Assembly: GCF_014635685.1 (NCBI RefSeq)
Contig: NZ_BMDH01000001.1
Location: 186,001-250,000, forward strand
DNA from: Galliscardovia ingluviei
Lineage (GTDB): Bacteria; Actinomycetota; Actinomycetes; Actinomycetales; Bifidobacteriaceae
Direction: 5' to 3'
Length of the DNA: 64,000 nucleotides
In this document: positions 18,706 through 28,002 of the stretch, in pieces
How positions within the stretch are numbered: the first letter of the stretch is position 1
Layout: the number at the start of each line of letters is the position of its first letter
Notes under the pieces: model-generated
Told to the model about the DNA's origin: nothing
Database searches by the model: none
The model's input: the letters and a program-made list of their open reading frames with translations, nothing else
Program-made: the position numbers and the translations under genes

Positions 18706-18807
18706 AAGTCAGGGAACATCGCTAAACTTAGCCAAGGTTACGCTGGTCAGACCAGTTGATACAGAGCATGTGTACACTGTCTACGTTTGGTGTTGTATCC
18801 CTGACTT
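18706..18807. other. Structured intergenic segment upstream of typA
   Basis: A perfect 10-bp helix AAGTCAGGGA (18706-18715) / TCCCTGACTT (18798-18807) closes an 82-base interior that contains the small dyad CTGGTCAGACCAG (18743-18755) and the palindrome TGTACA. It lacks tRNA or known riboswitch hallmarks. It could be the terminator of the ABC transporter gene, a typA leader or a small RNA. Confidence 0.45.
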
Positions 18808-18931
18808 ATATGACATCGGTCATATCGAAGTCATGTGCAGCACTGCTTGCGAACGAGATGATGTGCTGCTCTGCATAGTGGCATAAGTGTTGTATGACCG
18901 GTGACGTTTGGTATAACAAAGAGAGGTTTCA

Positions 18932-20857
18932 ATGGCGGTACGCGCGGATATTAGAAATGTGGCAATCGTGGCACACGTTGACCACGGCAAAACCACATTA
19001 GTGAACGCCATGCTTCAGCAGTCTCATGTATTTAATGAGCGTGAAGAAGTACCCGATCGTGTTATGGATTCCAATGATTTGGAACGCGAAAAGGGCATTA
19101 CAATTCTTGCAAAGAACACTGCAATTCAATACACTGGTCCACTTGCTCAAAAGTTAGGTCAAGAGCACGGCATTACTATCAATGTGGTCGATACACCAGG
19201 TCACGCTGATTTTGGTGGTGAAGTTGAGCGTGGTATTTCTATGGTTGACGGCGTGGTACTGCTCGTCGACGCATCAGAAGGTCCATTGCCACAAACTCGC
19301 TTCGTCTTGCGTAAGGCTTTAGAAGCTAAACTTCCTGTGATTTTGTGTGTGAATAAAACTGACCGTCCAGATGCTCGTATTGAAGAAGTAGTTTCTGAAT
19401 CTACTGACTTGTTGCTCGGTCTTGCACAGGATGTAAGTGAAGAGGGCGTGGACCTTGATCTTGACGCTTTGCTGGACTTGCCAGTGATTTACTGTGCAGC
19501 AAAGGCTGGTCATGCATCTACCGAGCAGCCAGCAAATGGTAGTGTTCCAGAAAATGATAATTTAGAGCCACTCTTTGAGGCTATTATTAACACTATTCCT
19601 GCCCCAGAATATGATGAGGGCGCGCCATTACAGGCTCATGTCACCAATATTGACGCTTCTGAATATTTGGGTCGTCTAGGATTGGTGCGTATTTATAACG
19701 GTACACTGCAAAAGGGTCGCCAGTATGGCCTTTCTCGTGTAGATGGTTCTATTGAGTCTTTTAAGCTGACGGAAATTTTGGTTACCAAGGGCCTTGACCG
19801 AGAGCCTGCAGAAAGCGCAGGTCCTGGTGATATTGTGGCTATTGCTGGTGTGAATGACATTATGATTGGTGAAACTATTGTTGATCCAACTAATCCACAG
19901 CCACTGCCACTTATTCATGTTGATGAGCCAGCTATTTCTATGACTTTTGGTACTAATGATTCTCCATTAGCTGGTACAGAAGGCAAAGATCACAAGCTGA
20001 CAGCGCGTATGCTGAAAGACCGTTTGGATCGTGAGCTGATTGGTAATGTATCCATTCGTGTGCTACCAACGGAGCGTCCTGACGCATGGCAGGTTCAAGG
20101 TCGTGGTGAGCTTGCTTTGGCTGTGCTTGCTGAAGAAATGCGCCGCGAAGGCTATGAGCTTACTGTTGGTCGTCCACAGGTAGTGACCAAAACTATTGAT
20201 GGCGTGATTAACGAGCCAATGGAAAGTACCACTATTGATGTGCCAGAAGAATATATGGGTACGGTAACCCAGCTGTTGGCAGATCGTAAGGGTCGCATGG
20301 AATCCATGACTAATCATGGTTCTGGTTGGGTGCGTATGCAGTTTACTGTGCCATCTCGTGGTTTAATCGGCTTCCGTACAGCATTGTTAAGCTCCACACG
20401 TGGCACTGGTATTGCAAGCTCTATTTCTGCGGGTTATGCTCCTTGGGCTGGTGCTATTACCATTCGCCAGAACGGTTCTATGGTTTGCGATCGTCAGGGT
20501 AAGGCAAGCCCATACGCTATGCAAAAGTTGCAGGCGCGTGGCAACTTCTTTGTCGATCCACAGTCCCCAGTGTATGAGGGCCAGATTGTTGGCGTTGCGA
20601 ATAAGCCTGGGGATTTGGATATTAACATTACCCTAGAAAAGCATATGACGAATATGCGCTCCTCAACAGCAGATGTGCTAGAAACGCTCACTCCTCCAAT
20701 TAAGATGAGCTTGGAAGAAGCACTTGATTTTGCTAATGAGGACGAGTGCGTGGAAGTTACTCCAGAGTCGGTGCGTGTGCGCAAGATTATCTTGGATCGT
20801 GAGCAGTGGTACAAGTGGAATGCGAAGCAGCGCCGTCAAAATAAGAATGCACAATAA
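18932..20857 (+). CDS. typA: Ribosome-associated GTPase TypA/BipA
   Basis: Translational GTPase that binds 70S ribosomes and helps large-subunit assembly and stress growth. G domain at about 1-205 with G1 AHVDHGKTT, switch [16 protein letters not shown] and G4 NKTD. EF-G-like domains II, III and V follow, then the TypA-specific C-terminus ([30 protein letters not shown]). Length 641. ATG 18932 has an AGAGAGG site. An overlapping pair of inverted repeats follows the stop. Confidence 0.97.
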   Translation: MAVRADIRNVAIVAHVDHGKTTLVNAMLQQSHVFNEREEVPDRVMDSNDLEREKGITILAKNTAIQYTGPLAQKLGQEHGITINVVDTPGHADFGGEVERGISMVDGVVLLVDASEGPLPQTRFVLRKALEAKLPVILCVNKTDRPDARIEEVVSESTDLLLGLAQDVSEEGVDLDLDALLDLPVIYCAAKAGHASTEQPANGSVPENDNLEPLFEAIINTIPAPEYDEGAPLQAHVTNIDASEYLGRLGLVRIYNGTLQKGRQYGLSRVDGSIESFKLTEILVTKGLDREPAESAGPGDIVAIAGVNDIMIGETIVDPTNPQPLPLIHVDEPAISMTFGTNDSPLAGTEGKDHKLTARMLKDRLDRELIGNVSIRVLPTERPDAWQVQGRGELALAVLAEEMRREGYELTVGRPQVVTKTIDGVINEPMESTTIDVPEEYMGTVTQLLADRKGRMESMTNHGSGWVRMQFTVPSRGLIGFRTALLSSTRGTGIASSISAGYAPWAGAITIRQNGSMVCDRQGKASPYAMQKLQARGNFFVDPQSPVYEGQIVGVANKPGDLDINITLEKHMTNMRSSTADVLETLTPPIKMSLEEALDFANEDECVEVTPESVRVRKIILDREQWYKWNAKQRRQNKNAQ

Positions 20858-20872
20858 TAATATCTCTGTCAT

Positions 20873-20920
20873 CGCAATACGCTATGTGCTGTGCAACGTA
20901 TTGCGTGATTACACATAGCG
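20873..20920. repeat. Two interleaved inverted repeats downstream of typA
   Basis: CGCAATACG (20873-20881) pairs with CGTATTGCG (20897-20905). CGCTATGTG (20880-20888) pairs with CACATAGCG (20912-20920). The two 9-bp stems interleave and share two bases, so they are mutually exclusive or form an H-type pseudoknot. It could be a terminator or a regulated leader. Confidence 0.7.
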
Positions 20921-20955
20921 ATAACCTCAAGTGCTGTTAAGAGTAACGAGGTTAT
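20921..20955 (+). promoter_or_regulatory. Hairpin covering the ribosome site of the gene at 20959
   Basis: ATAACCTC (20921-20928) is complementary to GAGGTTAT (20948-20955). The right arm contains GAGG, the only ribosome-binding sequence placed correctly for the TTG start at 20959, so folding would hide it. Confidence 0.5.
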
Positions 20956-20958
20956 GTT

Positions 20959-21447
20959 TTGAGCCGGTGGTGTGGCATGGTAGAACAACTAACACAACAT
21001 GCTGATGGTCAACAGCGTCAGTCTCAGGGGTCGGTAATTGTTCGCCGTGTATTGCGCACCATCGGCTCTGCGCTTGCTGTAGCATGTATTGGTGCTGCGG
21101 CACACCGCACTGGTGCACAATATAATTTTCCTTACGGTTTGGCGCTATCACTGCTATTAGTGGCTGGATCGACGTATGCTGCACGCAGACGCGGAGGCGC
21201 ACTTCATGTGGGATTACATTTACTATGTTCCACAATAGTAACCGGCGTTATTTCACAGACTGCAACCCATACTCGTGCACTGATTATTTTAGGATTCGCT
21301 GATACCTCATACCCATATTGGACGCAACGAGTGGGTATTTGGTGGATGCTTGGTATGGTAGTGGTACAAATAATAATCCTAGTGTTACCAAGTCGGTGGG
21401 TAGTAGATGATAACAGCCAAACAACAAACCACAAGCACAACAGGTGA
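20959..21447 (+). CDS. Small integral membrane protein before pheA
   Basis: 162 residues with about four predicted helices, centred on VLRTIGSALAVACIG, GLALSLLLVAGSTY, LLCSTIVTGVI and GIWWMLGMVVVQIIIL. An Arg-rich loop (AARRRGG) lies between helices 2 and 3. I do not recognise the family. I chose TTG 20959 because GAGG is 7 bases upstream; ATG 20977 has no good site. Its 3' end overlaps the pheA start by 41 bases, so the two are translationally linked and it probably belongs to the pheA-tyrA operon. Confidence 0.65.
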   Translation: MSRWCGMVEQLTQHADGQQRQSQGSVIVRRVLRTIGSALAVACIGAAAHRTGAQYNFPYGLALSLLLVAGSTYAARRRGGALHVGLHLLCSTIVTGVISQTATHTRALIILGFADTSYPYWTQRVGIWWMLGMVVVQIIILVLPSRWVVDDNSQTTNHKHNR

Positions 21448-22468
21448 TGTGTCTGATACAGTACCCCTGTATTTTTTGGGGCCGCAAGGATCCTTCACCC
21501 ATCTTGCTGCTCGCCGTGCAGTTGCGGCATTAGCGCAATATCACATACATGTTCAACCTCAGCCTGTCGAAACAGCTCGCGAGATTATCGAGCAAGTACA
21601 AACTGGTCATGGCCTTGGAATTGTGGCATGGGATAACACTGTAGAAGGTGTAGTTGTCCCCAATTTGGATATGCTTATGGACGCGCAATGCGCTGGATTC
21701 TTGAGATTAAGCGTACCGATTACCTTTGATGCTTTTGTGACGCCGCATACGGCACAATTACTCGGCGATATTCCGCTTGCGCAGGTGGCACACACAGTGC
21801 ACGCTCACCCTCATGGATTGGCACAGTGCAATGCCTTTATTCGTGAGCATCAGTTAGCAGCGATAGCCAGTGCTTCCAATGCTGCTGCATGTAGAGATAT
21901 CCAAGATGGACAAGTGGCATTAGCTCCACCGATTTGTGCAGAACTCTATGATGTTGTTCCCGCATACCAATCAGTACAAGATTATGATGGTGCGCGAACG
22001 GACTTCCTAGTACTAGCTCCTAGAACAACTGCAATATCGAGCATTGCTCGCGTGCGAGAGCAGGGTAATAGTGGTGGTAACACATGGGAGTCCATTGTGG
22101 CATGTGCTCCCTTAAGCACAGGACCTGGAGTATTAGCGAATTTGCTTGACACTATTCGCGATGCCGGGTTGAATATGACGTCGTTTATGTCCCGTCCTAT
22201 TAAAGGCAATGCTGGTACTTATAGTTTTATTATTACCATGGACGCGGCCCCTTGGGAGCATTCCTGCAAAGCTGTGCTACAAGGCATGATAGAGCATGGC
22301 GATTGGGTAAAAACACTAGCAGTGTATCCGCGAGGTGAGCGTCCAAATCCTCCAGTAGATGCATGGATGCTTCCTGAAGGTGGTGTTTGTTCCAACCCAA
22401 GCCAAGAAGGACAACAGCCACAACAGCAGGGCGTGGAACATATCGTGCAACGCGCATTATTGTGGTAA
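21407..22468 (+). CDS. pheA: Prephenate dehydratase
   Basis: Converts prephenate to phenylpyruvate in phenylalanine synthesis. Periplasmic-binding-like catalytic domain at about 20-205, starting with YFLGPQGSFTHLAA, with the catalytic region YDGARTDFLVLA where most enzymes have T-R-F. An ACT regulatory domain follows at about 228-315, with GPGVLANLLDTIRDAGLN and the Phe-binding MSRPIKG in place of ESRP. The last 30 residues are a Gln-rich extension. Start ATG 21407 lies within the preceding gene. tyrA follows after about 100 bases, giving the two branch enzymes in order. Confidence 0.93.
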   Translation: MITAKQQTTSTTGDVSDTVPLYFLGPQGSFTHLAARRAVAALAQYHIHVQPQPVETAREIIEQVQTGHGLGIVAWDNTVEGVVVPNLDMLMDAQCAGFLRLSVPITFDAFVTPHTAQLLGDIPLAQVAHTVHAHPHGLAQCNAFIREHQLAAIASASNAAACRDIQDGQVALAPPICAELYDVVPAYQSVQDYDGARTDFLVLAPRTTAISSIARVREQGNSGGNTWESIVACAPLSTGPGVLANLLDTIRDAGLNMTSFMSRPIKGNAGTYSFIITMDAAPWEHSCKAVLQGMIEHGDWVKTLAVYPRGERPNPPVDAWMLPEGGVCSNPSQEGQQPQQQGVEHIVQRALLW

Positions 22469-22570
22469 TAAGGGTTATGTAATTGGTCTGACATATGCAG
22501 CACTGACAAATAGTAAAACAGCAAATACAGTAAAACAGCAAGTGGTAGTTGGTAGTAAGGGTGAGTAAGG

Positions 22571-23599
22571 ATGAACAGCGCATACACATCATGGCAGGAG
22601 GCAATGCCTAAAACGGTTGCAATTGCTGGACTTGGGCTTATTGGAGGCTCTTTAGCTTTGCGGCTTGTTGAGCGTGGCATTCGAGTTGTGGCTTGGAATC
22701 ATCGAGAAACTCCTTACGCCAAGGCGCAGCGTATGGGTATTGAAACAGTGGATCGCGTGGAAGATTTGGTGCTTGCTCACCCCGATATTCTGATACTGTG
22801 TACGCCACTAACCACCATGGAACAAGTGTGCAGCACGCTTTCACGAGTGTGGGATGCCAATATTACGCTCACAGATGTGGGTAGTGTAAAGCGACAAGTT
22901 CGTGCCAGTGTTGAGCGTGCAGGTCTGGGAGCATCATATGTCGGCGCTCACCCTATGGCAGGCAATGAACATAGTGGTTTCGATGCAGCATATGCCGGAC
23001 TGCTCGACGATGCACTCTGGGCAATTACTATCGATGAGCGCTCGCCGCTTACTCGAGTACAGCAGTTGCTTGCGCTTATCGTTGGTGCATTGGAAAACCG
23101 CGCTATTGTGCTTGATGATCTAACTCATGATCGTGCTGCTTCACTTATTTCTCATATGCCTCATGTTGTGGCTACAGAGCTTGCCAATGCTATGCAATCA
23201 AGTCCGCTGCGTTTTGTTGCACAAGCCTTGGCTGCCGGCTCTTGGCGTGATATGACTCGTGTTGCGCTCACCGATCCTGCGCGTACGCGAGCGATGGTGG
23301 AAGAAGATGGTGATACTGTAGCGCCACTGTTGCGTCAGATTGCGTCTGATTTATTAGTGATGGCTGAGGCTTTGGAATCTGGTGAGACGCTGGCAAGTCA
23401 AGAGTTCTTTAGTTTTGCGCAACCATATAGGAATTTTAGACAAGAACAGTGCAATCAGCCTAAACACGACACTGAGCTACTGCACATAGAAGAAGAGCAG
23501 TGGCAAGAACAACTTGTAGCGCTCGCCTTTGCCGGTAAGCAAATACAAAGTTTAGAAGGTGAGCGCGGTCTCGGTGTTAATACTGTGACTGCATGGTAA
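22571..23599 (+). CDS. tyrA: Prephenate dehydrogenase
   Basis: NAD(P)-dependent enzyme that makes 4-hydroxyphenylpyruvate (or arogenate to tyrosine). Rossmann motif GLGLIGGSLALRL at about 20-32. The conserved catalytic region GAHPMAGNEHSGFDAA lies at about 125-140, and the helical dimerisation half contains LTHDRAASLISHMPHVVATEL. Length 342. The GTAAGG ribosome site is close to ATG 22571; an internal ATG 12 codons later could also serve. It pairs with pheA. Confidence 0.94.
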   Translation: MNSAYTSWQEAMPKTVAIAGLGLIGGSLALRLVERGIRVVAWNHRETPYAKAQRMGIETVDRVEDLVLAHPDILILCTPLTTMEQVCSTLSRVWDANITLTDVGSVKRQVRASVERAGLGASYVGAHPMAGNEHSGFDAAYAGLLDDALWAITIDERSPLTRVQQLLALIVGALENRAIVLDDLTHDRAASLISHMPHVVATELANAMQSSPLRFVAQALAAGSWRDMTRVALTDPARTRAMVEEDGDTVAPLLRQIASDLLVMAEALESGETLASQEFFSFAQPYRNFRQEQCNQPKHDTELLHIEEEQWQEQLVALAFAGKQIQSLEGERGLGVNTVTAW

Positions 23600-23620
23600 A
23601 ACTAGAACGCGCAGCATTTG

Positions 23621-23697
23621 CACATGAGTTGCAAGCTGCAAGCCGCAAGTTGCGATTCATGTGTTGCTGGTCGCGATTTGTAAGTTACTAGCAACTA
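23621..23697. terminator. Double hairpin between convergent genes
   Basis: CACATGA (23621-23627) pairs with TCATGTG (23657-23663) around a GC-rich inner part. A second stem, GTTGCTGG / CTAGCAAC, follows directly. This is probably the bidirectional end of tyrA and the small gene at 23728, though there is no T run. Confidence 0.45.
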
Positions 23698-23727
23698 CTT
23701 GCTCGATGCTCTTATTCGTACATTGTG

Positions 23728-24069
23728 CTAGGAGCGTGCTATAGGATAATGCTTCGGGCGTTCTGGCACTGGTTTAATACGCACAATAGTTTTGCCTTCG
23801 ATAGTTATGATTTGCGCAGGTCGCGCACCATTAGCTGATTCATCACGCAATAGGGTGAGCGTACTCCCATCCCAATTGATGACGTGTCCTACAGCGTCAC
23901 GCAGTATTGTCCGACCAGTCTCTTCGTCTATACCCGCAGAGCGGCGAACTACTACGCGAATACCCGTCGGAATATGCTCTGGTAACTGCTGAATTGCATA
24001 CTGTGGTTGTTGTGTTGCGTTCTGGCGATCTTTGTAGTTATGGTCAGGTAGTTGTGATGAATTTCGCAT
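23728..24069 (-). CDS. Small bifidobacterial conserved protein (DUF6725-like, SH3-like fold)
   Basis: 113 residues from ATG 24069, which has GGAG 8 bases upstream; an earlier in-frame start at 24108 does not. The core (PTGIRVVVRRSAGIDEETGR, GHVINWDGSTLTLLRDES, IRIKPVPERP) resembles the SH3-like domain found at the N-terminus of actinobacterial GNAT enzymes such as the Rv0428c type. Here it stands alone and is preceded by a Gln-rich leader. Its function is unknown. Interestingly, a GNAT protein is encoded two genes away. Confidence 0.7.
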   Translation of the reverse strand: MRNSSQLPDHNYKDRQNATQQPQYAIQQLPEHIPTGIRVVVRRSAGIDEETGRTILRDAVGHVINWDGSTLTLLRDESANGARPAQIITIEGKTIVRIKPVPERPKHYPIARS

Positions 24070-24159
24070 AATACTCCAGACTTGCAAATAACTTCGCATG
24101 TACTGCAATTACATACAGGTATACTGTAATCAATGGCGATGAATAGCCGTAGCAGTTCG

Positions 24160-26091
24160 CTACGCTGTTTGATATGCCGCCTGCATAGCAGCTGGAATCC
24201 GTTCAATAATATCGCTGGCGATAATTGGTTTTCCAGTATTGCGCATTGTTGATCGCAACCAAGCATGTAGTGCGGGTTGAGGCTGCTGTGGATTACATGG
24301 CGGATAAACCACGCCGTGACTACGGTCAGCACCACTAGCTAGGCGACCGGCAAAACCATGCCAATGCGCTCCAGCAGCAGCAAGTATCGGCATAAGATGG
24401 GCAAAATCTACAGCATATTGCGCATCAGCACGATACTCAGGTGTGCTATGACGTGCTATCCATTCACTAGCACTTGCGCAAATTGCCCCAGTAAGTCCTG
24501 CAAGCACATCGCCGCTACCGGCAGTGGCCATCCAACTACATGCATTATCAGCAACAATAATGGTTGGTTCCTGCTCTCTTGGCCCGCCCACAATAACCGT
24601 ATGCGCGCCTTTAAGCAGTACTGTAGCGCCGGTAGTCTGCCATAATTGTAGTGCACTTGCTACAGGATGATTAAGCACATCATGCACGCTAACTTGGGTA
24701 AGCTGTGCAGAAGACTGAGATTGCAAGGTATTGAGCAATCGAGCACACTCTGCAGCGTGTGGGGTCACTATTGTGTGGGAGAGTTGCTGTGTATGAGGGT
24801 CAATAAGGTCCAACGCTCCAGCATCAATAACCATAGGGCGTATTGGTTGAGCCATATATGATGGCTCAACAGGCAGTTGCTCAGCGGGCATTTGCTCGGT
24901 ATGAGACTGCTGTGCTTCATGGTCAGTCTGACCGAGAGCACAATACTCCTGTAACAGCGTTGCAATCGCTTGTCGCTGCTGTTCGTCCCCAACAGAGTTT
25001 TGACTATGGCGACTATCTGGGACACCAGATCCAACAACCCAAGCACTTGCTGTGCCAGATCCAAGAACAGCCTCCGGTACTTGTGCAAGCAGCATAGCAC
25101 GCACATGCTCTGGTCCGCAGTAGCGTACCATACCCACACCGGCGCGACTTGCTGCTCGTACAGACAGCAATGCAGCACCTAGATATGCTACAGAGCCAGT
25201 GACCAGTCCTGCAACCCCACGTGAATATTTACTATCGTCGAAACGTGTAGGACTCATACACCAATGTGCTACTAAATCAGCATGAACTACGCTTGGATCA
25301 GATAATGTCAAGTCAAAATCAAGATCTGCAACAATGATATCGCCGCAGACATAGGCTGCTGGAGGCAGCAGATGACAAGGTTTCAACACGCCACATGCTA
25401 CGGTAAGTGTGGCATCCAGAATAGGTCCATCGCAAGAACCGTCATCAACGCCCACACCTGAAGGGGTATCTACCGCTAATACTGCGGGAAAATGTTGGGC
25501 AGTGTATTGCGCTTCTCGTAATTGTTGCACCAAATTACCGGTAACCCCGCGTAACGATCCCTTAATACCGATGCCAGCAAGAGCGTCAATAATGACGTCG
25601 GCATCACAAATTGTTGTAAGCACTTGAGCAATATCTTGATCAGTGTGCAGCGTAATGCAATCACAGCCTGCTTGCTGTGCTGCTGCTAAACCTTGAGCAT
25701 GTGGTGCATCGCTGGTGCATACCAGAGTAACGGTTGCTCCTAATGTGCGTAATTCGCTTGCTGCAAATAATCCATCACCACCATTATTGCCGCCACCGAT
25801 TGCAGCAATAATACGAGCTTGCTCAAGCCGAATACCACGTGATTGAAGTAGTGCTACGGCACTTTGTGCAATGCAGTGCGCTGCTTGTGCCATCAGTGGT
25901 CTACCAGCTTCCAGTAGAGGCTGCTCCATAGCTCGCACATGCTTAACATTCCATGCTGCATGAGTGAGTAGCATATCGGTATTGCTGGCGCTCTGGTCGG
26001 TATTAGCGATATTGCCGGTATTACGATATTGGGATGAAGGAACTCCAGCATATAGACGTTGGTATGCTGCTCGTGCTGCAGAAAAACTCAT
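24160..26091 (-). CDS. nnr: Bifunctional NAD(P)H-hydrate epimerase / ADP-dependent dehydratase
   Basis: Repairs hydrated NADH and NADPH. The N-terminal YjeF_N epimerase domain spans about residues 40-270 (GGGNNGGDGLFAASEL near 100). The C-terminal ribokinase-like dehydratase domain follows (YSRGVAGLVTGSVAYLGAALLS near 288, PHAAECARLL, LKGAHTVI, and the anion-hole/catalytic TAGSGDVLAGLTGAI). A Gln/His/Glu-rich linker of about 50 residues interrupts the second domain. ATG 26091 is preferred over an upstream TTG. It is divergent from the GNAT gene, about 80 bases apart. Confidence 0.93.
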   Translation of the reverse strand: MSFSAARAAYQRLYAGVPSSQYRNTGNIANTDQSASNTDMLLTHAAWNVKHVRAMEQPLLEAGRPLMAQAAHCIAQSAVALLQSRGIRLEQARIIAAIGGGNNGGDGLFAASELRTLGATVTLVCTSDAPHAQGLAAAQQAGCDCITLHTDQDIAQVLTTICDADVIIDALAGIGIKGSLRGVTGNLVQQLREAQYTAQHFPAVLAVDTPSGVGVDDGSCDGPILDATLTVACGVLKPCHLLPPAAYVCGDIIVADLDFDLTLSDPSVVHADLVAHWCMSPTRFDDSKYSRGVAGLVTGSVAYLGAALLSVRAASRAGVGMVRYCGPEHVRAMLLAQVPEAVLGSGTASAWVVGSGVPDSRHSQNSVGDEQQRQAIATLLQEYCALGQTDHEAQQSHTEQMPAEQLPVEPSYMAQPIRPMVIDAGALDLIDPHTQQLSHTIVTPHAAECARLLNTLQSQSSAQLTQVSVHDVLNHPVASALQLWQTTGATVLLKGAHTVIVGGPREQEPTIIVADNACSWMATAGSGDVLAGLTGAICASASEWIARHSTPEYRADAQYAVDFAHLMPILAAAGAHWHGFAGRLASGADRSHGVVYPPCNPQQPQPALHAWLRSTMRNTGKPIIASDIIERIPAAMQAAYQTA

Positions 26092-26171
26092 AATGCCTCG
26101 ATTTCGCAATGCTTGTGCAAAGAATGTATGCTTCTTGCCTCAGCACAGTGCAAGTATGTTAGGTTAGCAAT

Positions 26172-26948
26172 ATGCATAATCATAGCAAGCAATCATATCG
26201 TGTACATATTCGTGCTGTTCAACCATCTGATATTAAGCCATTAGCACGTATGGTACAAGAAGCTTGGCATACGGATGATAATCTCGACGCTTTTGCGCAA
26301 GCACAATTAGGGATGTTAGATGCTGTCGGATGCATGTTTCGCAGTACTCAAATTCTTGTAGCAACACTGATTGATAACAAGACTGGGCAAGAGCAAATTG
26401 CTGGGTGTGCAGCAGTTGTTGATCGTCGTCACCCTGAACACAAGCCATATCGTACACTCTTTGCTCATCATGCAGTGCGTGCACTGTGCGCATTGGCAAA
26501 ACAGCCAGCATATGTGGTGCGCAATGGTAAGCAAGTTGCTGAGCTGTTGCAGTATCAGCATAATGATCATCGCATGCTTCGCCAAGCGCAACGTGAACAT
26601 ATGGGATACCAAGGCGAATTGGCGCTGTTTATTGTTGATCAACGCCTGCGTGGTTTTGGCTTAGGCAAACGATTATGGCAGGCAGCTATGCAATGGTTTG
26701 ATCGTCGCCAAATTGCACGCTTTTTCTTATTTACTGATTCCACGTGTGATTGGCAATACTACGAGTATATTGGTTTAACTCGCAGAGTAACCTTACCTAC
26801 CCGTATCCTAGCCCAAGTGGAGCATGAACATAATCCAGACCGTGCGGTATTCGCGCAAACGGATACGGGCATGATGACTATGATGTTATATGACGGTTTA
26901 GTTCACGCCAATAAACCTATGAGCAATACCGTATCCAACATGAATTAA
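26172..26948 (+). CDS. GNAT-family N-acetyltransferase
   Basis: 258 residues. The acetyl-CoA binding motif A is visible at about 150-178 (LALFIVDQRLRGFGLGKRLW), followed by the beta-bulge region YYEYIGLTRR. The N-terminal strand HIRAVQPSDIKPLARMVQEAW is typical of GNAT domains. The middle region (about 75-135) is a longer helical insertion than in small GNATs. The substrate is unknown. Its last 51 bases overlap the 3' end of the convergent glycosyltransferase gene, an uncommon antisense overlap. Confidence 0.85.
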   Translation: MHNHSKQSYRVHIRAVQPSDIKPLARMVQEAWHTDDNLDAFAQAQLGMLDAVGCMFRSTQILVATLIDNKTGQEQIAGCAAVVDRRHPEHKPYRTLFAHHAVRALCALAKQPAYVVRNGKQVAELLQYQHNDHRMLRQAQREHMGYQGELALFIVDQRLRGFGLGKRLWQAAMQWFDRRQIARFFLFTDSTCDWQYYEYIGLTRRVTLPTRILAQVEHEHNPDRAVFAQTDTGMMTMMLYDGLVHANKPMSNTVSNMN

Positions 26949-27952
26949 GCCACGACCCAAAGCCCCTGGCACAGTTAGCAGACGACCGATAAGCGTATGA
27001 GTTACTGCATCATATGCCTTCGGGTTTTGGGTACGCAGCGTATTCCACAATTGAGCCTTGTGCTCATAGTGTTCTGGATTTTTTGACAATACCATGAATA
27101 CCGAGTCAATACCCATATTGATAGTGAGATAGTGAATCATATACCGGTATAGTCCAGCAGGTACGCCTTCTGGTTGAGGGGTGGCATAAATCATGGCTTC
27201 TACTACTCGAATAAGCTGATCGATGCGGGAAATCATGGTTTTTTCTTCTACAGATTGACCGTCTCTACCAATGAAATACTGGTATAAATCTACATCTAAA
27301 TACAGCATAGTACGCACATGAGGTAGTGGTACGTATGCGTAGAGATTATCGACATAGAAGGTGTGTTCCGGTAATACAAGTTGTGTTTTTCACGCAAAAT
27401 AGCTGTACGGTAGGTAAAAGAGTGCATGAGCAGGTTTTGATCTGGAGCCATGCGCTTGACTTCATTCCATGTAAATGGGCGACCTACTGGCATGACATTG
27501 CGATAACGCACTGTTTTTTTGACACGTTTGCCCTGTTTATCATAGCGATAATTGGTAATCAGCAAATCAATAGGTGCAGGGCTGACGCTTTGTTTACGCA
27601 CTTCATCAAGTACGACGCGCAAGGCTTCTTGATCGAGCCAATCATCAGCGTCAACTACTTTAATATAGGTGCCACGAGCATTGGCAATACCAGTATTAAC
27701 AGCACCTCCATGGCCTTTATTTGGCTGGTCGATAACGCGAATCACATCAGAGAATTGTTCTTCGTAATCATGAGCGAGTTGCAGTGTGCCATCGGTTGAA
27801 CCATCATTGACTACCAGAATTTCCACGCCAGTGTGGTCTTGTTCAATAAGTAATGATGATAAGCAACGACCTAAATACTGCTCTACATTGTATGAAGGGA
27901 TAACAAACGTAATAGCAATAGAGGTAGCATCTTGGCTTGTGGTTTCTTGCAT
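26898..27952 (-). pseudogene. Family 2 glycosyltransferase, disrupted by a frameshift
   Basis: The N-terminal GT-A domain is intact (ITFVIPSYNVEQYLGRCL, VNDGSTDGT, nucleotide-sugar DxD region VVDADDWL). The reading frame breaks near a run of five A on the minus strand (27386-27390). In the next frame the protein continues smoothly (LVLPEHTFYVDNLYAYV) for about 160 more residues to a stop at 26898. Restoring one A gives one protein of about 350 residues, normal for bifidobacterial GT2 proteins. This is a true pseudogene, phase variation or a sequencing error; the intact downstream frame suggests the lesion is recent or artefactual. Confidence 0.8.
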
Positions 27953-28002
27953 AATTGTACGCTAATCGAAAACATAGACGTTTATTACTATGCTTGGGTG
28001 TT

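Noticed and set aside
18687-18931. tRNA gene or T-box in the typA upstream region
   Set aside because: No T-psi-C-like loop, no CCA-compatible acceptor stem and no T-box consensus could be found.
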